The translations under genes and the position numbers were made by a program. Below, piece after piece: positions 1 through 11,755 of a stretch of 64,000 nt of DNA; position 1 is the stretch's first letter, and each line of letters starts with the position of its first letter. Location of the stretch: NCBI GenBank assembly GCA_037176885.1, contig JAWWNJ010000173.1, positions 372,001 through 436,000 of the forward strand, written 5' to 3'. This DNA comes from Favolaschia claudopus. Lineage: Eukaryota > Basidiomycota > Agaricomycetes > Agaricales > Mycenaceae. The notes under the pieces were generated by a model. It was not told the DNA's origin and did no database searches. It saw only the letters and a program-made list of their open reading frames with translations.

Positions 1-2254
1 GTTCACTTTATCCTTCGAAGAAACGAACCGCTGGCTAACGGATACCGGAGTTAAGATCGAACCTTCCGAGAAATTGACATGGACGCCGTGTAACGCGAAT
101 TTTGAATGCGCGCGCCTAACGGTATGACCGCCTCTCCCATCGCATGAAGATACATTTTTACTAACAATTTCGATGTATCTAGGTGCCTCTGGATTACAGC
201 AATCCCTCTGCCCGAACCGCCGCCATTGCACTCATGCGTCTACCCGCTGTTGTCCCAACAAACTCTTCTGAATACCGTGGACCGATCCTGTTCAATCCCG
301 GCGGTCCAGGAGGATCGGGTGTAGATCTGATCCTGGATTTGGGCCCGTCGGCGCGCGAATTTCTTGGTCCTCAGTTTGATTTGGTTGGTTTTGATCCTCG
401 AGGTGACGATCTCTCTCTTTCTCTGAGAAGCCCTCTTTTCCCTGATCAAAAATCTCCATAGGCATAAGCCGTTCCACCCCCCGCGCTTCTTTTTTCGCAT
501 CCGAAGCTGAACGCGCACAATATCCTTCGTCTCTCATGTCGTTGAACGCCTCTGAAGACGCATTCGGGCGGACTTACGCTAATTATATTTTGCAAAGTTC
601 GCTTATACAAGCTCGCAATGACGGCAGCTTGCGATTTATCAACACCGAGTCGACTGCACGCGATATGCTGAAGATTGTTCAAGCGCATGGGAGGGAAAAG
701 ATCCAGTACTGGGGATTTTCGTGAGTTGCTTTGAGTCCCCTTATCAAGTTTTTAGACGCCCAATTGGTCATAGATATGGCGCTGTCCTCGGGACGACCTT
801 TGCTGAGATGTTCCCTGTAAGTCTCGCGAAGTCATCTCACGACTTGACATTCGACCTGCTCGTAGGATAAAGTCGAACGCTTGGTCATCGACGGTGTTGC
901 GGATCCTGGAGATTATTATTCCAGTACGCATACCTCTGCGATCTTTCTAAGCCGAAAGACCGATCCAGATTTCACCAGCCTCCTGGATGAACAACCTTCA
1001 AGATAGAGAAAAGACATGGAATACCTTCCTGAATGGTTGCGTCGCTGCAGGGCCGGATGCATGCGCACTCCATGAACCAACTCCCTCTGCGATCCAAGCC
1101 AAAGTAGACGCTGTCTCTCAACAACTGAAAACGCGTCCTATTCCGGTCATTTTGAGCTTCTCTGCATCAACACCATCCTACAACGTCGTCGACTACTCCC
1201 TTCTCCGACGAACAATCGCCAGCGCGTTGTACAACCCTTACCCAGGATTCCAACAATTGGCTTCCGCCTTACACGATCTTTCTCTCGGAAACGCCACTAC
1301 TCTGTACGAGATGAGCGTTGGCACCGGGTTATACTTGCCGCCTTACCATTGCCCCGCAAATGCGTCCGAGGCGGCCCAGGATGAATTCCTCAACGTGGAG
1401 GATGGCCAGCTCGCGGTGGGATGCAACGACGGAGAAACTGTCAGCGCAGATTTTGACGATGTGAAGGCACACTATGACCAGCTTTGTGCCACATCGCCGT
1501 GGTGTGATGTTTGGTCGGTTCGGATGTACTGTGTGTAAGCAGACATTTTTTGCACTCGTGGTACATACATTCGTGACTGATGATTTTGATAGCGGGTGGC
1601 CCGAATATCTGAAGAATTACAATCGCAAGAAACGTATGGTCTAGAATTCTCACTCGTTCAGAGATTGACCTCCTTTGATTCAGTTTCCTTCACGGCGAAT
1701 ACCAGCTTTCCCCTTCTTGTTATCGGCAACACTGCAGGTCTGTCCGGATTCTGGGCACTGCTAACTTTCGCTCATACTGATCTGTCTAACAGATCCCATC
1801 ACTCCTCTCGCCAAGTGAGAATCTCTTTCTTCTCTTATGTCTACGATCCCAATTGACCGTGATGCAGTGCAGCAAAAGTGTCCAAAGCATACCCCGGTTC
1901 TCAACTTCTAACGCAAGATAGCCCAGGGGTGCGTACATGTATCCTAGCCTTCCCTTGTCTGAGCTCACCGATTCTTCACAACAGCACTGCTCGATTGCCG
2001 CACCGTCGACCTGCACTATGTCCCATGTCGCTTCGTACTTTATCAATGGGACGCTCCCCGCGCCGGACACAATTTGCCCCGTCGATTCCGATGCCCTGCT
2101 ATTCCCAAGCACTCAGGGCAATGTGACACGGAAACCGGCCGTGGCTAGCTTGTCGAAGGCGAAGAGAACTCGGGAGGAAGAGCTTTCTGCGGCAGCGCGA
2201 CACCTATCGCAAATTGTGTCGAGGGTGTTGAGACGCGCCGGACAAGGCATTTGA
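1..2254 (+). CDS. TAP-like alpha/beta hydrolase (peptidase S33 type), 5'-partial
   Basis: This is a secreted-type serine hydrolase of the tripeptidyl-aminopeptidase-like family, which removes short peptides from protein N-termini. The coding frame is already open at base 2, so the start and any signal peptide lie outside the window. The oxyanion-region motif NPGGPGGSG lies near 300-325. The nucleophile motif GFSYG is split by an intron at about 721-776. TADPITP, carrying the acidic residue, and DSPGH, carrying the catalytic His, are also each split by an intron, at about 1737-1794 and 1926-1983. All three triad positions are present after splicing, so the gene looks functional. At least eight introns of about 50-75 nt follow fungal rules (for example 122-182). 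The TAP-like C-terminal domain is complete and ends at a TGA. The exact peptide specificity cannot be read from the sequence. Confidence 0.85.
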
Positions 2255-2736
2255 GAACTTGTGGATTCAATGAATTTCACATTTCCACATACTTTACGAG
2301 GACTTTCATGTATGTACTGGTGCTGGGGATGGGTGAGCTATTTGATTCAGCTGCAGACACTAGCAAAGGATTATGTATACTATCTAGGTCGAGTGACTTG
2401 TCAGCTTGTTATTGCATTCGCCATCGACTTCCACAAATGATTTTTGTATCTTCCTGTATGCAGTATAGTCGGGTACGAGGCGGAGACAGGCACCCATATG
2501 GCGGCATCAGTTTCCCCGGACGCCGGAACAACTGCTACCACGGACTTGGGCAGTACCCAGCCAACCTGACCAGTCACCTTACTTGGCCAGCGCACACACC
2601 CACGCTCCCTGTTTCTCTCTCGAGCTCGTTCTCCTCCCCCGAAGCTTCAAGTTTTGTACTAAGCTCGAGCTAGCAGAACTCGAATCTCAAGTATTTAGTG
2701 ATTCGATTCTGAATCGTGTCAAATCGAGAACCCAAA
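2255..2736. other. Intergenic region, no gene seen
   Basis: This is the spacer between two genes transcribed in the same direction. It should hold the terminator of the TAP-like gene and the promoter of the PBDC1-family gene. Frames open across it show no family resemblance and no splice-consistent extension. No repeat or RNA gene was recognised. Confidence 0.5.
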
Positions 2737-4115
2737 ATGGCGACACCGAGCAAACCATTTGACCCCAACCAAGCGCAGAACGCCATCGAGGTTCGTGTGG
2801 TGTCATTTGCTCGCGGAATGAGACCATTAGAGAATGTACTGATTGGATGGGATGAATAGATCGAGAAACAGTACGTCTGCTGCAGTTGTCTTGCTTGCCG
2901 CTACATGGACGGTATTGCTAATGACACGACGAAACAGATTCGCGGTTAAAGCCGTTGAGCAGGCGCAGGTGCGTTCGTGGTTTGTGCGGTCAATTCATGC
3001 CGACTGACTAGAGGTGTTCATTCGCTCTTTCAATTCAATCTCAATTATTCGACCTGTTCATCCCCTGGATCTCCACATCCATTTCGACTATGCAACTACT
3101 GCCTCCGTGTGACAGACATATTGGAACCTGCTCGAAAAAGTGCCTCCGCGGGAGCTGAAGCTCACCAAGTGCGTTCTCGTTGTGTTTAGCACTCGGACAA
3201 CCGCAAACCGACTATCACCTCGCACATAGAATCGACGACGAGATTCACGAAGACACCCTCAAAACGTTCCCCGAGCTCGCAGAGAACGATTACGCCAAAC
3301 TCATCACACTCGATGAGGATTGGATGAAGAGCGCGGAGGGTAAGGAGCGGTGGAGGGCATTCATTGAGTCGTGCGTTTGGCTATCCACTTCCCATTCCCG
3401 CTCAGTAACTGACTGACTGACCAATGCATGTGTGTAGCTACCGAAAGAAGGTCAAGGAATACAACTTTGGGTCTCTCATTCGGACAGACGCCCGGCAGGA
3501 GTATGGCGAGAGGAATACTATCTTTGGTGCGTTTTGGGCCTGGGCATAATCCTTCCCTGCCCTCGTCAGTATGCTGACCAACGAAACACAGTCACCCGGA
3601 TACAGGTATGCTTCGTCCTGCCAGCTCTGATTAGTCGCACCATCTGATTCGATAAATCCAACCACAACAGTTCTACGCGTTCGAGGTGCGCTTTCGCTTC
3701 CTTATAACCTTCTCCATGCAAATCACGCACCTGCATCTGCACATTTGCCTTTCGCTTCCCCTACCTACGCTCTGGCCTCGTCGGGCCGTGCTCCCTTCTC
3801 CATCGCCTCCAATTTGTTTTACCTCCTTCACCGTATAGACTACAAACTACAGCTTCCCCACCTCATCACCGTAGTTACTTGCCTCTCCCCCTACTTCTTC
3901 CCCGTCTTTATCCCTCGTTCTGCTTCTGTTTCGTTCCCCTCTTCCTCCTCCCCAAACTAACTCTCCCTCTCCACACACAGATCGCGCGCAACCGCCTCGG
4001 CCTCAACGACGCCGCGCACGAGCTCGCTAAGGCAGAGGCCGCCAAGGAGAAGGCGAAGAAGGAGAAGGAGGAGCGCGATGCGGCCAAGGAGAAGGAGAAG
4101 AAGGGGAGGAAATAA
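2737..4115 (+). CDS. PBDC1: PBDC1 / YPL225W (Chp1) family protein
   Basis: This is a small, conserved cytosolic protein. The yeast member YPL225W (Chp1) is reported to act as a chaperone for newly made translation elongation factor eEF1A. That role is family knowledge and is not visible here. The gene is cut into many short exons. Spliced, it reads MATPSKPFDPNQAQNAIEIE, then QFAVKAVEQAQTYWNLLEKV, IDDEIHEDTLKTFPELAEND, and a core with YRKKVKEYNFGSLIRTDAR and FVTRIQFYAFEIARNRLGL. It ends in a lysine/glutamate-rich helix (about 3990-4110) before TAA. The start is the first ATG of the conserved N-terminus. The last intron (about 3685-3980) is unusually long and pyrimidine-rich. The very short exon around 3600-3690 makes automatic prediction error-prone. 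Confidence 0.85.
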
Positions 4116-4626
4116 ATAAATGGAAGCGAATAAACACAATGCGTATCTTGCGGGGATAGTATTGTAGGCGACTTGGAATTAAGGTGTGTATGTCGTCCGT
4201 GCCGGTTCATGTCTCGATGAAAGCGGATGAGGGCTGACGATGATACGGAACCCGTTTATTCACCTAGGCGTAGGTGTATGGTGTATGAGTATGGTCTCGT
4301 TTTATTCGTTATGTATCGGGGCACAAATCAAGGGATCGTTTTTTATACATGGACGGCGCCTCAAGCACTGGAATCTCCCGGACCAGGGCGAACAGGCTAA
4401 TATGGAATCATCGTCCACACCAGCGTGAGATGCGCGAGCGGCGCTCGCGGAGATCCTTCGACATGCAGGGCAGCTCCAGCCGTTCCCGTCTCTGGACTTT
4501 CGGCAACTGGTCGCACATTCTTCGCATGCATCGCCAGTCATTACTGTGAGTGGATGTTTCTAATTTCCGATGACTTTAGCCTGAATCCGAGGATATTTCA
4601 TACCAAAGACAAGTAAAATTCCCAAA
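4116..4626. other. Intergenic region between convergent genes
   Basis: The two neighbouring genes end toward each other here, so the stretch should contain two 3' UTRs. No open frame with family resemblance, repeat or RNA gene was recognised. Confidence 0.5.
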
Positions 4627-6707
4627 CTATGATATAGCTGCTGGTTTAAGCCGCACTTCCCATTCTCCGAGTTGCTCTGGCCTCAAACGGAGCAGGATGT
4701 TGTACTCCTTCCCATGCTGGTCTTTGATGTGCTCGACAAGGAGATGCCAGGGCGAGATTTTGGCTGTAACATAGGCCTTTGGTGATCTGTGAAGAAGGGT
4801 GAGAAGGGGGATCATGGGGGATAAAGTTATGCGGGGAGGAAGACTCGGAGAGTCGAGACGTACAAAGGGCACAGACGACATTTGACATAATGTTGATTGT
4901 GGGACGAGAACAACAGGGTATGGTGGAGGGATTGTTGCAGCTCCATCTGGGGCGACTGGGGTGGTGGCGTTTGAGCATTATTGACGCTGGGCGCCGTAGA
5001 GGGCGGGTATGGCCATGCCGGCGCTGGGGAAGCCGTAGCCTGAGGGTCAGGTACTACCCTTATAGGGGCACCACCAACGTTCGGGGCACGCAGCTTGCCC
5101 TGAGGCACCCATAGACGAGTATGTTCTTGCGGGTGCGGTGGCTGGGCATTGATGCAGCCCAACGACGATATAAAGGGCTGCCGTAGCAGAGAGGCCGTGG
5201 CAGAGGGCGTGGTGTGAGACCTCTTGTGCGGACCTCCAAGGTCTATAGGACCCATTCTGCCGACAGGACGGACGTTCTCTTGATCTTCCCCGTTCTCGTA
5301 CGCAGCGCGGGTACGCTTGCGCGACAAGGGGCTCATCGGGTGCGCGGGGGAAGACGAGGGAGGAGGAGAGAGCAGCATGATGGGAGAAGACGCCCTTCCG
5401 CTTGCAGGTCTGTGCGGCGTCGATTGAGGAGTAGATTGAGCGCCCAGCGACTCCGTGCGCCGCATTCTGTGGGGGTTTAGGATCTGTTCTTGAAGACTCC
5501 GAGCTTTAGGACCCATCATCGCGCGCATAGTGGGCGTAGAGGTGGGGGTGGGGGTTTGAGAAAGTTCCCTTCTCTTGAGATCGTCCACCGTTTTCTCTGC
5601 CTGGACTAGTTTTTCTTCCGCACCTTTGAGTTTCGCGGAAAGAGTGTCATTCAAGCGTATGAGTCCCGCCTTTTCAACCTCCCATTTCTGCATGAGGTGC
5701 ACCACACGCGCTTGAAACGAAGCTGTCTGCTGAGCCTGTGCATGATTTTCAGCGCTCAGCCGCCGATTTGCCTCCTGCAGACTTTTATTTAGGCTCCTGA
5801 AGTGACTCTTCTCCGTCGAGTGTTTGTAAGAGAGGGAATAGTTCTCGGCGACCAAGCGTTCTCTGTCCCGGTCCTGGAGCGCACTACCTTGCTTCAGGCG
5901 CTCGTTATCGCTCTCGAGGCGTTTAATCTGTTCAAGAAGCATTGGCCGATCGTCGTCCTGCCGCCCCATCTGTCCCTCGCTTTCCAGTCCGTCCTCGTCT
6001 TCGCCGCGTACAGAAGGTTTGACCGCCGGAGCAGCGTCGGGCGAGGAAGGCTTGTAACCAGCGATCAGCGGGGCGCTGTTTACCAGGCAGCTCGAAATAG
6101 TTACCGGCGATGGAGAGTTATCCACAGTCACAGACGCCTGATACTGGTAAATCAAATGAAGGCAACAAGTAAATAAGAACGCGCTTTAGGAGGTAAAGTT
6201 GGCTTCGTCGTCGTCCTCGTCGAATGAGTACATTCCGTGTTAAAAGCGATACAGTGGCTGCATCTATTTCCAAGTTACACAGCGAACTCACCGAAGAATT
6301 AAGTTCACACCTATTCCCCGGCATTTGAGAACTGTCGCATCGAACTTGGACTAGTCAGTTCAACTTTTATGATTGGTTCTGTTGCACCGACTTTTCCTTT
6401 GTCTGCATTTATCGCAGGACTTTCTTAGCCGTCTCGGTTTTGAACCAGGGACGGTGGCCGCCTTTGAAGAGCCAGTTGGAACGGCGTGCAGTGGCGAGGA
6501 ACTTGAACTACCCCCAGACACCGTTGGATGGGCGCTCATGGTGAGAGGTCCCAAACAGGTAGCAGAGTACTAGGTGGAGAATCGGGTTGAAAAGCAGGCA
6601 GGCTCGCGGGGAGCAGAATTAGAGGCGACAGGTTGTACCTTCGGGGGCGCGAGCAGCTGTCGCAGTCGAGCATTTTCTTTCTGTAGGCTCGCCAGCGCAT
6701 CGGACAT
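4627..6707 (-). CDS. Zn2Cys6 zinc-cluster protein with coiled coil and C-terminal CxxC/H finger
   Basis: This is a probable nuclear DNA-binding regulator. The first exon (start 6707) encodes a short coiled coil, MSDALASLQKENARLRQLL; an alternative in-frame ATG lies at 6539. Splicing two short introns gives a complete binuclear cluster with spacing C-x2-C-x6-C-x9-C-x2-C-x8-C: CDKCRQRKIRC, then DSSQMPGNRC, then SHCIAFNTECTH. The first of these introns has a weak GTCGGT donor. Next come a long coiled coil (about 5580-5990), a Ser/Pro-rich region, and a C-terminus with CRLC followed after about 15 residues by HLLVEHIKDQH, like a degenerate C2H2 finger. No fungal_trans middle domain is visible. 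The exon join near 6045-6190 is unresolved: the cluster frame and the coiled-coil frame differ, and the best join found uses a weak GTTGCC donor. Two separate genes remain possible. Confidence 0.6.
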
Positions 6708-6958
6708 GGTGGAAGTGGTGGATGTAAGTAGTAGGACTATGGAAGTGGTAGTAGTAGGACTTCGGAAGTGGTAGGAGATAACAACCGTTACACAAGTTTA
6801 GCGAAGTCCCACGTTGCATCAACACCGCGAATTTACGCGAGACGCGTCGTTTCGCTGGGACTGGCAAAATGGGGATGAGTCACGAGGGCGCGACACGGCG
6901 ACGCACTCCGAGCCTCGTCCGATCGCGATGTTGTGATCTCCTTCCTAACCAATACACC

Positions 6959-8463
6959 ATGGCACTACCATGGCCTCACGCACCACGCAAGCCATTTGCC
7001 GTATCTTCTAAGGCAGCCGAGTCCTCCTCTTCTCATGCATCCCGACAGTCCAGAGCCAAAACTGCCAAAATAAAGACTGAGAAAGAGGAAACAGCGCTCT
7101 CCTCAAATGCTAATCTGACTGTCCGAAAACTTCTCGGCGACGCGCCGCCTTGTGAGGTTCCCTGCAGCTTCGCCATAGACCACGAACAACAAACCGTATT
7201 CTTCAACACGTACGACGAAAACACGAAAGCGTCAGAAATCTATGCATGCAACCTACAGACCAGGACATGGAAGAATATTACTGTACGTGCGTGAAAACCG
7301 ACTAACGCGTCCCTGACGCGACATTGAAACCAATATAATCTCATAAGTACTCTAGAAAACGATACGCCACCTCCCGCACCCCCTCGGCTCCCCCGAACGC
7401 GCTGAACAACTTCCACCGAGATACGGTGGGTCAATGGCGTTCTACAAGATCAGAGCAACAGGCCAGCGCATCCTCCTCCTCCTTGGCGGCCAGATTAACG
7501 GATTAAAAATCGACGACGATGGTCCCGACGGACCCGGAGAGGTATCGAACGAGATGCTCGCCATCGACGTCGACAACCTCAAATGGTGGGTTATCGACAT
7601 TGCCGGTGGGCGAGTTTCGCCGCGCGTCCAGGCGCGCATGCTCGTCGTCGATGACAGTCTCTTCGTTTTTGGTGGGCAGACCTACGATGCTGAAGGACGA
7701 TTGACGGCGAACGAATCGTACTGTATCGCGAGCTACAACAATTATGTCTGGACCTGGGACGTCCGAGACGAGCCTTACCCGGCAGATACCCCCGCGCTCG
7801 GGTACTGCTGCGATGCAGTGGCTCTTTCAATGCAAGATGGTGATGACGGCTCTGAATCAGACTCAACCACGGACACGAACAACAAAATACTGCTAACCAT
7901 TGGCTGCACTGACAACGGCGACGACTCGGTGAGCGCATTTGTTTTCTTCATTTTTCCTTCCCCGACCCTCACTCAGCATGCTCACTCGCGTCTTATAGCT
8001 GAATCTAACCCCAACCTCGTTCGTTCTATTCGACATCGCTTCGCGCACCTTCACGCCTCTCGCCCAACAGCACCCCATGGCCGCAAACCCCAACACTAGC
8101 GGAGCCGGAACGTTCCCTGGGAACGCAACGTGGTACGGGATATTTCCCCTCCCACAGTCTTCAGGAAATGTCAAAATCAAGATCAAAAACGAAACCGAGA
8201 ACGAGCTCGGCGAGAAAAACCATTCATCAACATCCAATGCTGCCATCATATGCACCTTCCACGCCAACGCGACAAAGCAGCCAGAATTATACGTGTATAC
8301 ACCTGGTCAATGCAAGACGATGGGTGTGCGCAAGCGGATCGCTGCGACGAAGAAGACGTTTGAGATGTTCTTCGTAGTGGGGGATAGGATGTATTTGCTT
8401 GGATGGACGGCGGATAGGTGGGATTTGATTGCGGAGGTGCCTCGGCAGTGGGTTTCACTTTAG
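6959..8463 (+). CDS. Kelch-type beta-propeller protein
   Basis: There are three exons (6959-7282, 7356-7928, 7999-8463) giving about 453 residues. After a basic Ser/Lys-rich N-terminus the protein shows kelch-blade hallmarks: blocks ending in double glycine, such as LPPRYGGSM, RILLLLGGQI and LFVFGGQTY. Aromatic residues in each repeat are followed by DVDNLKWW and VWTWDV strands. Such propellers usually serve as protein-interaction platforms. No F-box, BTB or catalytic domain is seen, so the partner is unknown. The start is the ATG in ACCATGG at 6959. The upstream gap of 251 nt is shared with the divergent zinc-cluster gene, so the two may share a promoter. The 3' end is convergent with the GFA-domain gene. 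Some inserts (acidic and Ser-rich, about 7840-7930) interrupt the repeat pattern. Confidence 0.65.
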
Positions 8464-8738
8464 CTGTGAGCTCCACATTAGTCGACTCGTGCCATGATAT
8501 GATTCCGTCTACGGTTCCACAGCACGTTTGCGCTGAATATTCAATTTGAGCAGCCCTCTGTCGGCTGCGCTCTCAATTCTCAATAGTGGGTATAGGCTCC
8601 TTCTGACGTTGTACTTGATCGTTCTTTCTATGCGGTGACTTCAAAAGCATGCGACCGTCAGTCAATGCCGAATGCAGCAGGAGCTAGCAGGAACAAATTT
8701 TATGCACGCGCGGGAAACAGCTTGGGTCTCATACACAG

Positions 8739-9769
8739 CTACTCAGGCACGACATACGGCTTCCCCGACTGACTCCCCCTCTCCCTCTTCACCGACGCCT
8801 TCACCCTCCCCCACTCCGCCCTATCCTCCTCCGTCAACCCCAACACAAAATCCAGCGCACGCACATGCACCGGCCGGAGCTGCAGCTTTTCGCGCACGAT
8901 CGCCTGGACGTGTTCCGGCAGCTTCGCGACGCGCTCTGCTGGCGGGCCGACGAGTTTCTGTCCGATGTGGCAGCCGCAGATGCGGCAGAATGTGACGCCG
9001 CCGAAACCGGTGCCCGCGGGGCTGAAGTATACTGACAGGGCGTCGGGAGGGGAGATGTGCATCGGGACGCGGGTGAGGGGGGTTGGGTAGGTGTAGAATC
9101 CGGCGAACTGGGGTGTTGACGGTCAGCATTGTATGACGCGAGAGTTGGTAATGTACGAACGCGAATGCAAGTGCTGCAATCACACTCTGCGACCTGGTTG
9201 TTATCGACGCCCGCGGGTCCTGTCTTTTCGAGCAACCAAGGGCTTTTCAGAGCGAACGTTATCGCGCCGCAGTGGCAACTTCCAGGATAGAGTTTTTCTC
9301 CCTCAGGCAAAGGCTCCGCGCGTAAAGCCTCCAATTCGGGAAACACAGGGGGCGTATACGCAAGCGGAGTCTGCGGCCCCGCGTTCTCCTTGACACCCAA
9401 GCTCCACAAATCGACATCGCGGAACATCCGTGCATTCAACGCGACGATCCCGTCGCCGGGGAGGTCTTGAGCTAACATGCCAAAGGGCGTGCCGCATTGC
9501 GGGCAGAAACGATGCAGAACTTGTTTGCTGTTGAAAGTGTAGTCTGCGAGGACGCCTGCGCCGAGGCCGTCGCTGCCGCCGCCTTTGGTTACGGTGATGG
9601 CGGATTTGGGGACGAAGACGTTGAGGTAGCCTTTTTTGGTGCAGATTGAGCAGCCGCAGGAGTGGAGCAGGGGATCGGGACTGGTCTCTAGAGAAGGAAG
9701 AGAGACAGAGAATTTTATGGCGCCGCAGTGGCAGTTGCCTTCGTGGGTCTTGTTGTCGGCGCTGGTCAT
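8739..9769 (-). CDS. Double GFA (CENP-V/GFA) domain protein
   Basis: There are two exons (9161-9769 and 8739-9107, intron 53 nt) giving 325 residues. The protein carries two tandem zinc-binding GFA/CENP-V domains. The first has GNCHCGAIKF, CGCSICTKKG and CPQCGTPFG. The second has GSCHCGAITF, CDCSTC and CRICGCHIG. Domains of this family bind structural and catalytic zinc and have been linked to glutathione-formaldehyde adduct chemistry. In most fungal members the substrate is unproven, so no specific reaction is assigned. The protein is probably cytosolic, as no signal peptide is seen. The intron falls just after the second domain's CxxC motif. Both zinc sites look intact. The gene converges on the kelch gene with about 275 nt between stops. 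Confidence 0.85.
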
Positions 9770-10324
9770 GGTGGGACGAGATAGAGCGCGAATCTTGGAT
9801 ATGAGTCATGTATATTGCAGCGACTCCAAATCATTGATCTCGTGGCGGCAACGTTTGAATCATGAGAGCCAGCGCGTTGTGGACGAGCCTTGTGCTTGAA
9901 TTTGAGTTGCAAAATGTCTTTGAATTATGAAGGCAGGAATCGGGTTGGCAGGGATTTCTTTTCATGGCCAAGATGCCAGTGCGTTCCAGCTCGAGTACAA
10001 TAATGCCAGCCAAGGGCTTCCTAGTGGCAACAACGCTGGAAAGCAATTGCAAGTCCCGGTTTTGATCATTGAGCGCGTTCTGTGCTCGAAGTCCTCGAAG
10101 AGAGTAGCCAACGTTAACGAGTCCGTGAGAAAACAATGGCAATTCCCGAACAACGCAATACCGTCCTCTTCCAACTTCAATGCCTATTGGAGGCTTATCG
10201 TGGGCTAATGGGAACACCCCAATTCTGCAGATACATATTCGTTTCATTGAGTCGAAAATGCCTATGAATTACAAGATTAACCCATTATTTATTTCCACCA
10301 ACCCCAACTAACGCCCAAACCCTT
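9770..10324. other. Intergenic region, no gene seen
   Basis: This stretch lies between the start of the GFA gene and the stop of the M35 protease gene. Short frames are open on both strands, but none shows a recognisable motif or splice-consistent extension. No repeat shared with the rest of the window was noticed. Confidence 0.45.
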
Positions 10325-11755
10325 CTAGCAATTGTAGTCCTTGTAAATCGCCAATCCCATGCACTATCATACAAGGTCAATCAGCGCATATCAAACCTGT
10401 CCAATCCAAAGACACGTACCCTGTAATTGTCGGCATTGTTCTTTTTGTCCGCAGTGCCGAGTTTGGCGCATGCGGAGCAGCCGTAGGCAATATCTGCGGT
10501 TCCAGCTGTTGCGTGCGACAGCTGATGATGACCGAACGGTCAGTGAACCGGAAGGGAGTGCATACTAGGAGCTGCGTACCTCGTGCAAAAGCACACCGCC
10601 TCGGCTGGATTGGGTCGCATCATAGCCGCCTGAATGCCATGTCAGCCTATGATTCTGAAGAACCATTTCCGTTCGAGCAGACAAACGAACCTGTGCAGAT
10701 TCCGGGGGTGGTTCCGACACTGGTGAAGAAGTAATCGCACATGTAGATCTAGCAGAGCAAAGTGCGTGAGCCGAGGCTCATGAGCAAGTCACATAGACAG
10801 GACACTCACGTCGCTACCAACGATGTTGCCCCCGCTGGTGACGACGAGGGTATATCTACATCCACGCAAAACGCAAGTCAATACCAACAGAAATATTCCT
10901 GGTAAGAGATACGCACGCAATGACACCACTGTTCGCACCGCACAAGTTCGCGGGGTCACCAGTGCAGAAAATCTTGCGCGTCCCAGAGCTCGCCAAATCA
11001 CCCGCGATACGATCCATATTGTACCAGATATCGCTCTGCTTATTTCCAGCAAAGTAGCTGGTGTACTCGGGCCCATTGGGGTGGGAGTTGATATCCGTAG
11101 CAGCACCGCCGGCAAGCGAGCGCGCGTAGGACAGCGAGTCTTTCAAGACCTGCAGCCGACCGCTGTCGGAGCACGTCGGGGTTGATAGACGACGCTCGAG
11201 CGGGATGAGCTCGCGTTTGGCTACGTCGTGGGTGACGCTGACTTCGACTGCGTCTGTGTCGACGTGGAGAGGGTCGGCGTTGTAGCCGGTTTGGAAGACC
11301 GTCTTGGGCGCGAATTTGAATTTTCCGGTGCCGTGAGTTTGGAAGTCGAAGAGGGGGCCCAGGCGGGTGTGGTTGACGGCGATGGACGAGCCGGCGGGGA
11401 TGGTAACATAGAGAGCATCCGCTGAGAGATCAAGGGTCGTCTGTGTAGCAAAGTGAATAGTCAGTACTTGTTTAAGCCGCATAGGAAGAATGTAGCTTAC
11501 CCGCACACCGGTGAACAAGACACCGTCCTCGCCCTTGCTCACAGCGAAGGAGCTAGTGGCCGAGTTATCGAGCACATTGTTCTTAGCAATGACGCGGATG
11601 TCCTGGTCAGTCGGGTTGGACACAACGGCCGTCAGAACGATGTCGTCGATAGAGTTGACGGAGCTCGAGACAGGCTTCAAGGAGACGCGAAGGTCTCCCG
11701 AGGATAGGGCAAGAGCGACGGCAGTGAAGCTGAGGAGGACACCGAAGCGGAACAT
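10325..11755 (-). CDS. Deuterolysin-type metalloprotease (M35, aspzincin), prepro form
   Basis: This is a secreted zinc endopeptidase. The start at 11755 opens a signal peptide (MFRFGVLLSFTAVALALS). A propeptide follows, running to a basic region (AKRELIPLERR) just before the mature domain begins with STPTCSDSGRLQVLK. In the catalytic part, an intron splits the zinc motif and splicing gives LLHELSHAT (HExxH). The aspzincin third-ligand motif GTADIAYG and conserved cysteines (YGCSACAKLGT, NLCGANSG, MCDYFF) are present. Six introns were traced, and the last exon is very short (ending KDYNC). A GTG-like upstream extension was ignored because the ATG at 11755 begins the hydrophobic leader. The first two-thirds of the prepro part and the whole upstream region lie inside the giant palindrome; the catalytic exons do not. 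Confidence 0.85.
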
